Below, one piece after another: positions 16,407 to 24,725 of a DNA stretch of 64,000 nucleotides. Location of the stretch: positions 184,959 through 248,958 of the forward strand of contig NZ_FOIE01000007.1 of NCBI RefSeq assembly GCF_900111455.1, written 5' to 3'. Under the pieces are notes generated by a model. The model was not told the DNA's origin. It did no database searches and saw nothing but the letters and a program-made list of their open reading frames with translations. Origin of the DNA: Geodermatophilus poikilotrophus (GTDB lineage: Bacteria; Actinomycetota; Actinomycetes; Mycobacteriales; Geodermatophilaceae). A program made the position numbers and the translations under genes. How positions within the stretch are numbered: the first letter of the stretch is position 1; every line of letters starts with the position of its first letter.

Positions 16407-19082
16407 TCAGCGGTGGGCGCGGACGGCACCCACCGCCGGCCGGCGCAGGGCCGCTGCGTCGGCCGGGGGCAGGGGTCGGGACAGCAGGTAGCCCTGCGCC
16501 TGGTCGCACGACTGGTCCTTGAGCCACTCCACCTGCTCGACCTCCTCCACGCCCTCGGCCACCACGGTGAGCCCGAAGGTGTGGGCGGCGCGGATCATGA
16601 GGGCCACGAGCTCGGAGTGCCCGGGCTGCGTCGAGGCGACGAAGCTGCGGTCGATCTTGAGGGTGTCCACCGGCATGTTCCCCAGCTGACCGATCGAGGT
16701 GTAGCCGGTGCCGAAGTCGTCGATCGCGATCGTGATGCCCCGGTCCCGCAGCGCGGCGAGGTGGCCGAACGCCACGGGCTCGTTGACCAGCACGGTCTCG
16801 GTGACCTCCAGGACGAGCAACCGGGGCGGGAGGCCCGACGCCTCCAGGGCGTCCGCGACGTCCTGCAGGATGCGCCGGTCGGCGAGATGGCGGCCGGAGA
16901 CGTTCACCGCGACGGTGGGCTCGGGCTCACCGGGCTCGACCGGGTCCTCGAGCCGCCACTCCGCCAGCTGGCGGGTCGCCTCGTGCAGGACCCAGCGGTC
17001 CAGGTCGCAGATCAGGCTGCTCTCCTCGGCCACGGGGATGAAGTCGTTGGGCGGCACCATCCCCACGCCCGGCCGCTCCCAGCGCACCAGGGCCTCGTAG
17101 CCCTTCAACCGGCCGGCGGACAGGTCGACCACGGGTTGGTAGTGCAGCCGCATCTGGCCGGCGGCCAGGCCGGCGGCGATCGCGGCCGCCATCTCCGACC
17201 GGGCGCTCAGCTGCAGGCGCAGCGCCTCGTCGAACATCTCCGCCCGGCCACGTCCGCGGTCCTTGGCGCGGTAGGCGGCGGTGTCGGCCTCGGCGATGAG
17301 CGCGTCGGCGTCGGTGTCCGCGTCGCGGCAGACGGCGATCCCGATGCTGGCGCCGATCCGCACCTGGCGGCCATCGGCGGTGATCGGCTCGCTGACCGAC
17401 CCGATCAGCCGCTCCGCGAGGCCCTGGAGGTCGCGTCCGGACCCGGCCTCCTCGACGAGGACGACGAACTCGTCCCCACCGAGCCGGCAGACGACGTCCC
17501 CGGGACGCACGGACTCCCTCAGCCGGCGCGCGACCTCCTGCAGCACCTCGTCCCCCGCCGCGTGGCCGTGCCCGTCGTTGACCGCCTTGAAGCCGTCGAG
17601 GTCGACGAACAGCAGGCCGGTCATGGAGCCCGAACGCCGACCGCGGTGCAGCGCAGCCGTGACCAGGGACAGTGCCTGCGCCCGGTTGGGCAGCTCGGTG
17701 AGCGGGTCGTGCGCGGCCTGGTGCGCCAGCGCGGACTGCAGGGTGTCCCGCTGGCGGATGGCGCTGACGAGCTGCTCGACGGACGCGTGGAGGAGCTGGC
17801 CGAGTGGCCCGGGGAGGGGCTCGTCCAGGACGGGGTGGGACAGGTCCCCGCGGCTGATGGCCCGCGCCTGGTGCTGGATGCGGCGCAGCCCGGCGACGGC
17901 CGAGGCGAGGGCCCGCGAGACGGTGCGCACCTCGCGGGGGCCCACGCTCTCCACGTCCACCAGGCTCCCCTGGGTGATGTGCTCGGCCCGGTCGGCGAGC
18001 AGGCCGAGGGCGCGCGAGATGCTCCGCCCGACCCGCAGGGCGCCGAGGAGCGAGACCAGCACGAGCCCGGCACCGAGAGCCAGGAGGAGGTCGCGGTGCT
18101 GCGTGGCCCGGTCGCGGTCCGCGGCGGCGAGGTCCTGGGCCCGGTCCACGGCGCTGTCCAGCAGGCCGGTCAGCGCGGTGTCGCGGGCCGAGGTCGCGAT
18201 CACCAGCCGCACCAGGTCCGGGAGCGGCAACGGAGCCGCGGTGGTGCCGCCGGCCTGGGTGGCCAGCACGCCGTCGACCGTGGTCACCTCCGGGGAGGTG
18301 CTGATCTCCTGCCACTCCGCACGCAGGGCGGCCTGGGCGAGCTGGCTCATCATCTGCTGGGCGTCGGTGTAGGCCGCCCAGCCGGCCCGCCAGTCCTGCC
18401 GGAAGTCGGCCGACCGGTCCCCGCCGAGCTGGGCGCCGAAGAAGTCCGGCATCTGCCGGATGGCCGCCGTGACGAGTTCCCCCACCAGCTGCACGTCGCG
18501 GGTGGCGCTCAGCGTGGCGACCGGGACCTGCTCGGACGCGGCTGCGGCGACCGCCTCCTCCTGTGCGGTGCCCAGGTCGTCGAGGAGCGCCAGGTACCGG
18601 TCGTGGAGGAGGTCCACGCGCAGGTCGTGCGCGTCCACGTGAGCGCGCAGCTCCGCGAGCTCCCCGGCGGCGCGGCCCAGGGGGGACGAGCCGGCGGGAT
18701 CCGCCGGGGCCGAGCTCAGGACGCCGTCGGTCACCGCCCGGCTCTGCTGCAGCAGGCCCAGGACCAGCTGGCGCTGGGCGGCCACCTGCTCGACGGGCAC
18801 CCCGAGCTCGGCCGCGCTGGCCGGGTCCTCGATGACCGTCAGGGACAGCGAGGGGATCACCTCGTGCGCCACCCCGCTGCGGACGGCGTCCAGCTGCGCG
18901 ACGGCACCCACGGCCGCCGCGGCGCGCGCGGCGCTGTCGGCGTCGACCACCGCGGAGCGGACCAGCACCGTGGTCAGCCCGGCGACGCCGAGCAGCGGGA
19001 CGAGCACCAGGGCCGTGAGGTACAGCCAGAGGGGAGCCCCGCGTCGGGCAGCGTGCCCGGCCGGTGGGCGGGTGGAACTCAT
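16407..19082 (-). CDS. Membrane GGDEF-EAL protein with extracytoplasmic sensor
   Basis: 891 residues. Membrane helices near 18-40 and 322-345 enclose a helical periplasmic-type region of about 280 residues, resembling nitrate-sensing (NIT) or four-helix sensors. A HAMP-like linker follows. The GGDEF domain has an intact RLGGDEFVVL near 532 with an RPGD inhibitory site before it. The EAL domain has YEALVRWERP near 660 and DDFGTGYTS. Both catalytic sites look competent, so the protein could make or degrade cyclic-di-GMP in response to an external signal. The ATG at 19082 has no clear ribosome-binding site, so the start is less certain than the gene. Confidence 0.9.
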   Translation of the reverse strand: MSSTRPPAGHAARRGAPLWLYLTALVLVPLLGVAGLTTVLVRSAVVDADSAARAAAAVGAVAQLDAVRSGVAHEVIPSLSLTVIEDPASAAELGVPVEQVAAQRQLVLGLLQQSRAVTDGVLSSAPADPAGSSPLGRAAGELAELRAHVDAHDLRVDLLHDRYLALLDDLGTAQEEAVAAAASEQVPVATLSATRDVQLVGELVTAAIRQMPDFFGAQLGGDRSADFRQDWRAGWAAYTDAQQMMSQLAQAALRAEWQEISTSPEVTTVDGVLATQAGGTTAAPLPLPDLVRLVIATSARDTALTGLLDSAVDRAQDLAAADRDRATQHRDLLLALGAGLVLVSLLGALRVGRSISRALGLLADRAEHITQGSLVDVESVGPREVRTVSRALASAVAGLRRIQHQARAISRGDLSHPVLDEPLPGPLGQLLHASVEQLVSAIRQRDTLQSALAHQAAHDPLTELPNRAQALSLVTAALHRGRRSGSMTGLLFVDLDGFKAVNDGHGHAAGDEVLQEVARRLRESVRPGDVVCRLGGDEFVVLVEEAGSGRDLQGLAERLIGSVSEPITADGRQVRIGASIGIAVCRDADTDADALIAEADTAAYRAKDRGRGRAEMFDEALRLQLSARSEMAAAIAAGLAAGQMRLHYQPVVDLSAGRLKGYEALVRWERPGVGMVPPNDFIPVAEESSLICDLDRWVLHEATRQLAEWRLEDPVEPGEPEPTVAVNVSGRHLADRRILQDVADALEASGLPPRLLVLEVTETVLVNEPVAFGHLAALRDRGITIAIDDFGTGYTSIGQLGNMPVDTLKIDRSFVASTQPGHSELVALMIRAAHTFGLTVVAEGVEEVEQVEWLKDQSCDQAQGYLLSRPLPPADAAALRRPAVGAVRAHR

Positions 19083-19257
19083 GCGGGGTGGGTCGGCCCG
19101 TCCGGCGCGGTGGTTGACCGCGGCTCACCCCCACGGGTCACGTGGACGCCGGGGGTGCGGCCCGGCACCGGTGGCCGGCCGGCGCCGGTGTGCCGGTCGC
19201 GAGGGGCACGCTGCCGGGGGACTGTCCAGCGGCACACCTGCCGACCCCGGCCGTGCC

Positions 19258-19309
19258 CACCGGCGTGACGGGGCCCCGGGGACACCTCCCCGGGGCCCCC
19301 GCGCCGGTG
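19258..19309. terminator. Large inverted repeat upstream of the GGDEF-EAL gene
   Basis: GGGGCCCCGGGGA at 19270-19282 pairs perfectly with 19287-19299. An outer pair, CACCGGCG at 19258-19265 and CGCCGGTG at 19302-19309, extends it. It probably terminates the leftward gene that ends at 19343. The rest of the 260-bp gap must hold the promoter of the GGDEF-EAL gene. Confidence 0.65.
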
Positions 19310-19342
19310 ACCCCCTCCTGGATCGGGGGCGTGGGGCCTCCC

Positions 19343-19729
19343 TCAGGCCGTACCGGCCCGCTCCTGCAGGAAGGCCGCGGAGTCGTAGTAGGTGCGGACC
19401 CCGGTGAGCCGGTCCTCGTCGCCCTCGATGACGGTCACCCCGCGGTACCGGAACGGTTTGCCGCTGCGCAGGGTGCCGGTCGAGGTCCACTCCAGGGCGG
19501 CGCTGTCCTCGCCGACGACGCTGTGCGTGAAGGTGGTCTCCAGGTCGCCGAAGACGTTGCGGTAGTCCTCCCAGAAGGTCTTCGCGCCGTCCTTGCCCCG
19601 GGTCTCGTGGTGCTCGTCGAGCTTGACCAGCTGGGCGTCGTCCCCGGTGAGGTCCACCATGGGCTGGACGTCGCGGTCGCTGTCGATCCGGTGCAGCGCA
19701 TCGGTGAAGCGCTCGGTCATGGAGTGCAT
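19343..19729 (-). CDS. SnoaL/NTF2-like protein
   Basis: 128 residues with the NTF2/ketosteroid-isomerase-like pattern: an N-terminal helix (MTERFTDALHRID), FWEDYRNVFGDLETTF, EWTSTGTLRSGKPFRYRG and a final Y-D pair in RTYYDSAAF. Members are isomerases, hydrolases or ligand binders; no specific reaction can be assigned. ATG at 19729 (alternative ATG at 19720). Confidence 0.8.
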   Translation of the reverse strand: MHSMTERFTDALHRIDSDRDVQPMVDLTGDDAQLVKLDEHHETRGKDGAKTFWEDYRNVFGDLETTFTHSVVGEDSAALEWTSTGTLRSGKPFRYRGVTVIEGDEDRLTGVRTYYDSAAFLQERAGTA

Positions 19730-19800
19730 CGGGGTCCCCCGGTCTGCGGCGTGGGCGGTCGGCGTCGGTGTACCCGCTCCAGCCACCCTCACCCCTGCCG

Positions 19801-20265
19801 TCAGGTCAGTCTGCGACGGTCGTCGTCGTCGCCGCGGCCTCGGCCGAGCGTCTGGGCGAGCAGCACCGCGCCCCACGGGCCGATGACCCAGATCGGCCAG
19901 AAGTAGCGGAGCTCCCCCGAGCCGATGACCGTGGCGGTCCAGACCACCAGCACGATGAGGGCGGTCACGGCCCAGTTGCGCCAGGCCGCCTCGCGGGAGG
20001 GCCCGCCGCTCCAGCCTCCGTGGTGCCAGCCGTGGGCGGCGGCGGGCTGCGGAAGGACCGGAGCGGGTGCCGGGGGCTGTGCGGCCGGGCGCGGCAGGTC
20101 GGCGGTGAGCTCCTCGAGCTCACCGTAGGTCCGGGCGGCGTAGGCGCGGGCCAGGCGCTCGTCGTACTCGACGACGGTGAGCCGCCCGGCGCTCATCTGC
20201 TCACCCAGCTGGGCGGCGACGGCGGCGCGGTCGGCGTCGGCGGCGCGCAGGTGCGGCTGGGGCAT
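19801..20265 (-). CDS. DUF1707 membrane protein
   Basis: 154 residues. The N-terminal DUF1707 module (HLRAADADRAAVAAQLGEQ, then GRLTVVEYDERLARAYAARTYGELEELTADLP) resembles the SHOCT fold. A Pro/Ala linker with GWHHGGW leads into two membrane helices (near 95-112 and 120-138). The family is common in actinomycetes and of unknown function. It is divergent from the epimerase gene, with a parS-like palindrome between them. Confidence 0.85.
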   Translation of the reverse strand: MPQPHLRAADADRAAVAAQLGEQMSAGRLTVVEYDERLARAYAARTYGELEELTADLPRPAAQPPAPAPVLPQPAAAHGWHHGGWSGGPSREAAWRNWAVTALIVLVVWTATVIGSGELRYFWPIWVIGPWGAVLLAQTLGRGRGDDDDRRRLT

Positions 20266-20338
20266 CGGGGTGGCCTCCTCGGGTCGGGGCTCCAGTCTTT
20301 CCCGGGGCGGGCCCCCGCGGTACTGACGGACGTCACGG

Positions 20339-20352
20339 GTTCCACGTGGAAC
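20339..20352. promoter_or_regulatory. parS-like centromere site 1
   Basis: GTTCCACGTGGAAC, a perfect 14-bp palindrome matching the parS core bound by ParB. It lies in the 163-bp divergent intergenic region. A second perfect copy is at 41513. The placement fits the origin-proximal gene order. Confidence 0.8.
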
Positions 20353-20428
20353 GCGTCAGGACGGCGGCCCGTGCGAGACCGCCGATCCCGCCGGTGCGGG
20401 AGGCCCGAGGTGTGGTGGGGTGGGACCC

Positions 20429-21346
20429 ATGAGTGCTGCCTGGCCCGCGACCGAGCCCACCGAGGTGGCGATCGCCGCCGGCGACGCGCGGCTGGTGGTC
20501 GACCTGCGCGGCGGCGGGATGCGCACGCTGACCGCCGGCGACCGGGAGCTCCTCGACGGCTACGGCGCGGGCACGGTGCCCGGCGCCAGCCGCGGCCGGG
20601 TGCTGCTGCCCTGGCCCAACCGGATCCGCGACGGCCGCTGGAGCTGGGGCGGCCGGGACCTGCAGCTGGAGCTGGCCGGCCCGGACAAGCCCACCGCGAT
20701 GCACGGGCTGGTCGGCTGGCAGCCGTGGGCGGTGCTCGAGCAGTCCGGCGACGCGGTCACCGTCGGCACCGTCGTCGAGGCCCGCTCCGGCTACCCGTTC
20801 CGGCTCGCCGCGGCGATCGACCACGTGCTCGAGCCGGGCCGCCTCACCGTGACCATGCGGGTCCGCAACGCCGGTGCCGAGCCGGCCCCCTTCGGCGCCG
20901 GCTTCCACCCCTACCTGGCCGTCGGTGCGCAGGAGGACGGCGCCATCGCCGACGCCGAGCTGGAGCTGCCCGCCCGCACCGAGCTGGTGGTGGACGACGG
21001 CGGGCTCCCGACGGGGGAGCGCCGTCCCCTCGCCGGGACCATCGGCCGGATCGGGCACCGCGCCTTCGACACCCCGGTCACCGACCTCGACCGCGACGCC
21101 GACGGCTGGGCGCGGGTGCGGCTGCGGAGCGCGACGCTGGGCACCCTGGAGCTCGCCGTCGACGGGTCCTGGCCGTGGCTGCAGGTCTTCACCGGCGACA
21201 CGTTGCGGCCCGGGCAGCGCCGGCGCAGCGTGGCCGTGGAGCCGATGACCTGCCCGCCCAACGCGCTGGCCGACCACGTCGACCTCGTCGTCCTCGAGCC
21301 GGGCGCGGACTGGACGGGCACCTGGACGCTCGGCTGGAGCGCCTGA
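20429..21346 (+). CDS. Aldose 1-epimerase (galactose mutarotase-like)
   Basis: 305 residues, an all-beta mutarotase fold. Recognisable landmarks: LPWPNRIRDGRW (family NRI/Arg motif), AMHGLVGWQPW (substrate-binding His) and GFHPYLAVG (second His), with a terminal acidic residue near VAVEPMTCPPNAL. Interconverts sugar anomers. ATG at 20429; the next gene begins two bases after its stop, so it heads an operon with the MOSC and S4 genes. Confidence 0.88.
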   Translation: MSAAWPATEPTEVAIAAGDARLVVDLRGGGMRTLTAGDRELLDGYGAGTVPGASRGRVLLPWPNRIRDGRWSWGGRDLQLELAGPDKPTAMHGLVGWQPWAVLEQSGDAVTVGTVVEARSGYPFRLAAAIDHVLEPGRLTVTMRVRNAGAEPAPFGAGFHPYLAVGAQEDGAIADAELELPARTELVVDDGGLPTGERRPLAGTIGRIGHRAFDTPVTDLDRDADGWARVRLRSATLGTLELAVDGSWPWLQVFTGDTLRPGQRRRSVAVEPMTCPPNALADHVDLVVLEPGADWTGTWTLGWSA

Positions 21347-21347
21347 C

Positions 21348-22061
21348 GTGCAGGTCGCCGAGCTGTGGCGCTACCCGGTCAAGTCGCTGCAGGGCCAGCG
21401 CCTGACCACCGTCGACGTCGGGCCGGAGGGGCTGGCCGGGGACCGGCAGTGGGCGCTGTTCGACGTCGCGACCGGCTACGGGCTGACCGCGCGGCGGGTG
21501 CCCGACCTGCTGTTCCTCGCCGGGCGGCTGCGTCCCGACGGGGCCGTCGAGGTGGTGCTCCCGGACGGGACGGTCACGTCCGACGACGCGGCCCTGTCCG
21601 ACTGGCTGGGCCGGTCGGTGGCGCTGCGGGCCGCGGCGGACGCGCCCGGTGAGCGCATGTACGAGAACCCCAACGAGGTCGGCGAGGCCGGCGAGTACGA
21701 CTGGGACGCCTTCCCCGGCGCCCGCGGTGCCTTCCACGACAGCTCGCGCACGCGGGTCTCGCTGGTCTCCGCCGACACGCTGGGCACCTGGGACCGGCGG
21801 CGCTTCCGGGCGAACGTCGTCCTCGACGGGGCGGGGGAGGACGCGCTGGTCGGGCAGCGGGTGCGGCTGGGCGGGGCCGAGCTGGACGTCGTCAAGCAGG
21901 TGGACCGCTGCGTCATGGTCACCCGCCCGCAGCCCGGCGGGATCGGCCGCGACAACCGCGTCCTCAAGACCATCCACCGCGAGCGGGACGGCTGCCTGGC
22001 GATCGGGGCGCTGGTGGCCCGGACCGGCACGGTCGCGGTCGGCGACGTGCTGACAGCATGA
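21348..22061 (+). CDS. MOSC domain protein
   Basis: 237 residues. N-terminal MOSC-N beta-barrel (VAELWRYPVKSLQGQRL, GDRQWALFD) followed by the MOSC domain with the conserved cysteine in VDRCVMVTRPQPGG. The domain is known from molybdenum-cofactor sulfurases and mARC-type reductases; sulfur-carrier or molybdenum-enzyme roles are possible. GTG start; its stop overlaps the next gene's ATG (ATGA). Confidence 0.9.
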   Translation: MQVAELWRYPVKSLQGQRLTTVDVGPEGLAGDRQWALFDVATGYGLTARRVPDLLFLAGRLRPDGAVEVVLPDGTVTSDDAALSDWLGRSVALRAAADAPGERMYENPNEVGEAGEYDWDAFPGARGAFHDSSRTRVSLVSADTLGTWDRRRFRANVVLDGAGEDALVGQRVRLGGAELDVVKQVDRCVMVTRPQPGGIGRDNRVLKTIHRERDGCLAIGALVARTGTVAVGDVLTA

Positions 22062-22282
22062 GCCGCGTGCGCACCGTCGAACTGCGGCCGGGGGAGGAGT
22101 CCATCCGGCTGGGGCAGCTGCTCAAGCTGGTCGACGCCGTCCCGACCGGCGCCCAGGTCAAGGACGTGCTGCTCACCGGCACGGTGCGGGTCAACGGCGA
22201 GCCGGAGGAGCGGCGCGGCCGGCAGGTCCGCAAGGGAGACGTCGTGAGCGTCGAGGGCATGGAGGACGTGCGCGTCGGCTGA
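22058..22282 (+). CDS. Small S4 RNA-binding protein
   Basis: 74 residues forming a single S4 domain (IRLGQLLKLVDAVPTGAQVK, then GTVRVNGEPEERRGRQVRKGD). It resembles the YaaA/RlbA stand-alone S4 proteins associated with ribosome or RNA metabolism. It overlaps the MOSC gene by four bases, so it is coupled to it. Confidence 0.88.
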   Translation: MSRVRTVELRPGEESIRLGQLLKLVDAVPTGAQVKDVLLTGTVRVNGEPEERRGRQVRKGDVVSVEGMEDVRVG

Positions 22283-22296
22283 GTTCCCCGTGGAAC
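22283..22296. promoter_or_regulatory. Degenerate parS-like site
   Basis: GTTCCCCGTGGAAC, one central mismatch from the perfect palindromes at 20339 and 41513. It lies in the short gap between the S4 and aminotransferase genes. Confidence 0.5.
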
Positions 22297-22306
22297 GCTG
22301 TGGCCC

Positions 22307-23494
22307 ATGACGCGCGCCCCGTACCTGTCGTCCCGGCTGCAGGGCTTCGGGACGACGGTCTTCGCCGAGATGAGCGCGCTCGCCGTCGCCACGGGCTCCA
22401 TCAACCTCGGGCAGGGCTTCCCGGACTACCCGGGGCCGCCGGAGGTGCTCGACGTCGCCCGCGCCGCGATCGGCACGGCGCACGACCAGTACCCGCCCGG
22501 CCCGGGCACCCCGGAGCTGCGGTCCGCGGTGGCCGGGCACGTGCAGCGCTTCGGGGGACACACCTACGACCCGGACGCCGAGGTGCTGGTCACCGCAGGG
22601 GCCACCGAGGCGCTGACCGCCGCGCTGCTGGCGCTGCTCGAGCCCGGCGACGAGGTCGTCCTGTTCGAGCCGATGTACGACAGCTACGCGGCGGGCATCG
22701 CGATGGCCGGCGGGGTCGCCCGGCCGGTGCCGCTGCGGCCCCCGGCGTCCGGCACCGGATCGTGGACCTTCGACCCCGCCGAGCTCCGCGCCGCGGTCAC
22801 CCCGCGGGCACGGCTCCTGCTGCTCAACACCCCGCACAACCCCACCGGCAAGGTCTTCACCCGCGCGGAGCTGGGCACGCTGGCCGCGTTGGCGATGGAG
22901 CACGAGCTGCTGGTGCTCACCGACGAGGTCTACGAGCACCTGGTCTTCACGGGCAGCCGGCACGCCTCGCTGGCCACCGTGCCGGGCATGCGGGAGCGGA
23001 CCCTCGTGGTGGGCAGCGCCGGCAAGACCTTCAACGTCACCGGCTGGAAGGTCGGCTGGATCTGCGGGCCGGCGCCGCTGGTGTCCGCCGTCCGCACGGC
23101 CAAGCAGTTCCTCACCTACGTGAACGGCGGACCGTTCCAGCCGGCGGTCGCGGCCGGGCTGCGGCTGCCCGGCGACTACTTCGCCGGCATCGCGCGGGAC
23201 CTGGAGCACCGCCGCGACGTGCTGGTCGAGGGGCTGACCGCCGCGGGCCTGCCGGTGGTGTGCCCGGAGGCGACGTACTTCGCCACGGTCGACGTCCGGC
23301 CGGTGCAGCCCGACGGGGACGGTGTGGCGTTCTGCCGGTCGCTCCCCGAGCGCGCGGGTGTGGTGGCCGTCCCGACCGTGGTCTTCTACTCGTCGGAGCA
23401 CGCGCACCTGGGGCGCCACCTGGTGCGTTTCGCGTTCTGCAAGAGCGACGCCGTGCTGGCCGAGGCGGTCGAGCGACTGGGGAGGATGGGCTGA
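22307..23494 (+). CDS. PLP-dependent class I/II aminotransferase
   Basis: 395 residues, fold type I. Visible landmarks: INLGQGFPDYPGP, TAGATEAL, NTPHNPTGKVF, the TDEVYEHL Asp/Tyr pair, and the Schiff-base Lys in SAGKTFNVTGWKVGW. The closest families are glutamine/methionine transaminases (YbdL, KAT/GTK) and DapC. The next gene is an omega-amidase-like nitrilase, so a GTK-type reaction (glutamine plus an alpha-keto acid such as ketomethiobutyrate) is the favoured reading. The stop overlaps the next start (TGATG). Confidence 0.9.
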   Translation: MTRAPYLSSRLQGFGTTVFAEMSALAVATGSINLGQGFPDYPGPPEVLDVARAAIGTAHDQYPPGPGTPELRSAVAGHVQRFGGHTYDPDAEVLVTAGATEALTAALLALLEPGDEVVLFEPMYDSYAAGIAMAGGVARPVPLRPPASGTGSWTFDPAELRAAVTPRARLLLLNTPHNPTGKVFTRAELGTLAALAMEHELLVLTDEVYEHLVFTGSRHASLATVPGMRERTLVVGSAGKTFNVTGWKVGWICGPAPLVSAVRTAKQFLTYVNGGPFQPAVAAGLRLPGDYFAGIARDLEHRRDVLVEGLTAAGLPVVCPEATYFATVDVRPVQPDGDGVAFCRSLPERAGVVAVPTVVFYSSEHAHLGRHLVRFAFCKSDAVLAEAVERLGRMG

Positions 23495-24279
23495 TGAGGT
23501 TCGCGGTGGTCCAGCACGACATCGTCTGGGAGGACCGGGCGGCGAACTTCGCGCGCCTGGCGCCGCTGGTCGCCCGCGCGGCCGGCGCCGGGGCGGAGTT
23601 CGTGCTGCTCAGCGAGACGTTCTCGACCGGTTTCTCGATGACGCCGGGGATCGGCGAGCCCGAGGACGGCCCGTCGGCGCAGTTCCTGCAGGAGCAGGCG
23701 GCCGGGCACGGCGTCTGGGTGGCCGGCAGCTGCCCGGAGGTCGCCCCGGACACCGGCGGGGCGGGTGGGGGTGACGCAGCGCTGCCCTACAACTCGTTCG
23801 TCCTGGCCGGTCCCGACGGCACGGTGCACCGCTACCGCAAGCTGCACCCGTTCACCCACGGCGGCGAGCACGAGCGCTTCCGGGCCGGAGAGAAGCCGGT
23901 GACCGTGGAGGTCGGCGGCCTGCGGGTGACGCCGTTCATCTGCTACGACCTGCGCTTCGCCGACGTCTTCTGGTCCGCCGCGCTCGACACCGACGTCTAC
24001 CTGGTGACGGCGAACTGGCCGGCCGCCCGCCGGCTGCACTGGCAGACGCTGCTGCAGGCCCGGGCGATCGAGAACCAGGCCTACGTCGTCGGCTGCAACC
24101 GGGTCGGCACCGCGGGCGACGGCACCGAGCACACCGGCGACAGCCGCATCGTCAGCCCGATGGGCGAGCTGCTGGCGACGGCCGCGGGCGTGGAGACGGT
24201 GCTGGTGGCCGACGTCGACCCCGCCGAGGTGGCCGCGACCCGCGAGCGGCTGCGGTTCCTCGCCGACCGGCGGGGCTGA
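23494..24279 (+). CDS. Nitrilase superfamily amidase (omega-amidase-like)
   Basis: 261 residues with the catalytic triad of the carbon-nitrogen hydrolases: Glu in LLSETFSTGF, Lys in RYRKLHPF and Cys in FICYDLRF. The pattern resembles E. coli YafV and mammalian Nit2, which hydrolyse alpha-ketoglutaramate made by glutamine transaminases. An insertion rich in Gly (DTGGAGGGD) lies near residue 90. Translational coupling to the aminotransferase supports a shared pathway. Confidence 0.9.
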   Translation: MRFAVVQHDIVWEDRAANFARLAPLVARAAGAGAEFVLLSETFSTGFSMTPGIGEPEDGPSAQFLQEQAAGHGVWVAGSCPEVAPDTGGAGGGDAALPYNSFVLAGPDGTVHRYRKLHPFTHGGEHERFRAGEKPVTVEVGGLRVTPFICYDLRFADVFWSAALDTDVYLVTANWPAARRLHWQTLLQARAIENQAYVVGCNRVGTAGDGTEHTGDSRIVSPMGELLATAAGVETVLVADVDPAEVAATRERLRFLADRRG

Positions 24280-24320
24280 GCAGGGACCTCCCGCGCGTCG
24301 GTCGCGCCCCCGCTCCCGCC
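24280..24320. repeat. Possible partial dispersed element, copy J
   Basis: Immediately after the nitrilase stop: CAGGGACCTCCCGCGCG, then GCGCCCCCGCTCCCGCC. It shares the GGACC head and position with the family but is short and diverged. It lies between convergent genes. Confidence 0.3.
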
Positions 24321-24322
24321 GC

Positions 24323-24715
24323 TCACCAGGCCACGCCCGGCTCGTAGGTGCCGAAACTCCACTCCTGGCCGCCGGGGTCCAGCACCCGGGCCCGCCGGCT
24401 GTGCCAGATGGTGTTCTCGGGGGCGACGACCGGCCGGCCACCTGCGGCAACGGCCCGCTCGAAGGCCCCGTCGACGTCCTCGACGCGGAGGTAGAGGCCA
24501 CGCCCGGTGGACTCCCCGACCAGGGGTGGGACCTGGTGGTCGGCGGTGTCGCCGGACACCATGAGGACGGCGTCCCCCCAGCGGACCTCCGCGTGGGTCA
24601 CGACGCCGTCGGACCCCTCCTGCCGCCGGACCTCCGAGAACCCGAGGGCGGTCAGCCAGTCCAGGGCGGCACGGGCGTCGCGGTAACTGACGTAGGCGAA
24701 CAGCTGCGCGGTCAC
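24323..24715 (-). CDS. VOC (glyoxalase/bleomycin-resistance fold) protein
   Basis: 130 residues made of two beta-alpha-beta-beta-beta halves: FAYVSYRDARAALDWLTALGF and LYLRVEDVDGAFERAVAAGG, ending RVLDPGGQEWSFGTY. The HAEVRWGDAVLMVSG and final Glu pattern fits metal binding in VOC enzymes. The substrate is unknown. GTG at 24715. Confidence 0.88.
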   Translation of the reverse strand: MTAQLFAYVSYRDARAALDWLTALGFSEVRRQEGSDGVVTHAEVRWGDAVLMVSGDTADHQVPPLVGESTGRGLYLRVEDVDGAFERAVAAGGRPVVAPENTIWHSRRARVLDPGGQEWSFGTYEPGVAW

Positions 24716-24725
24716 CCCGCGCAGG

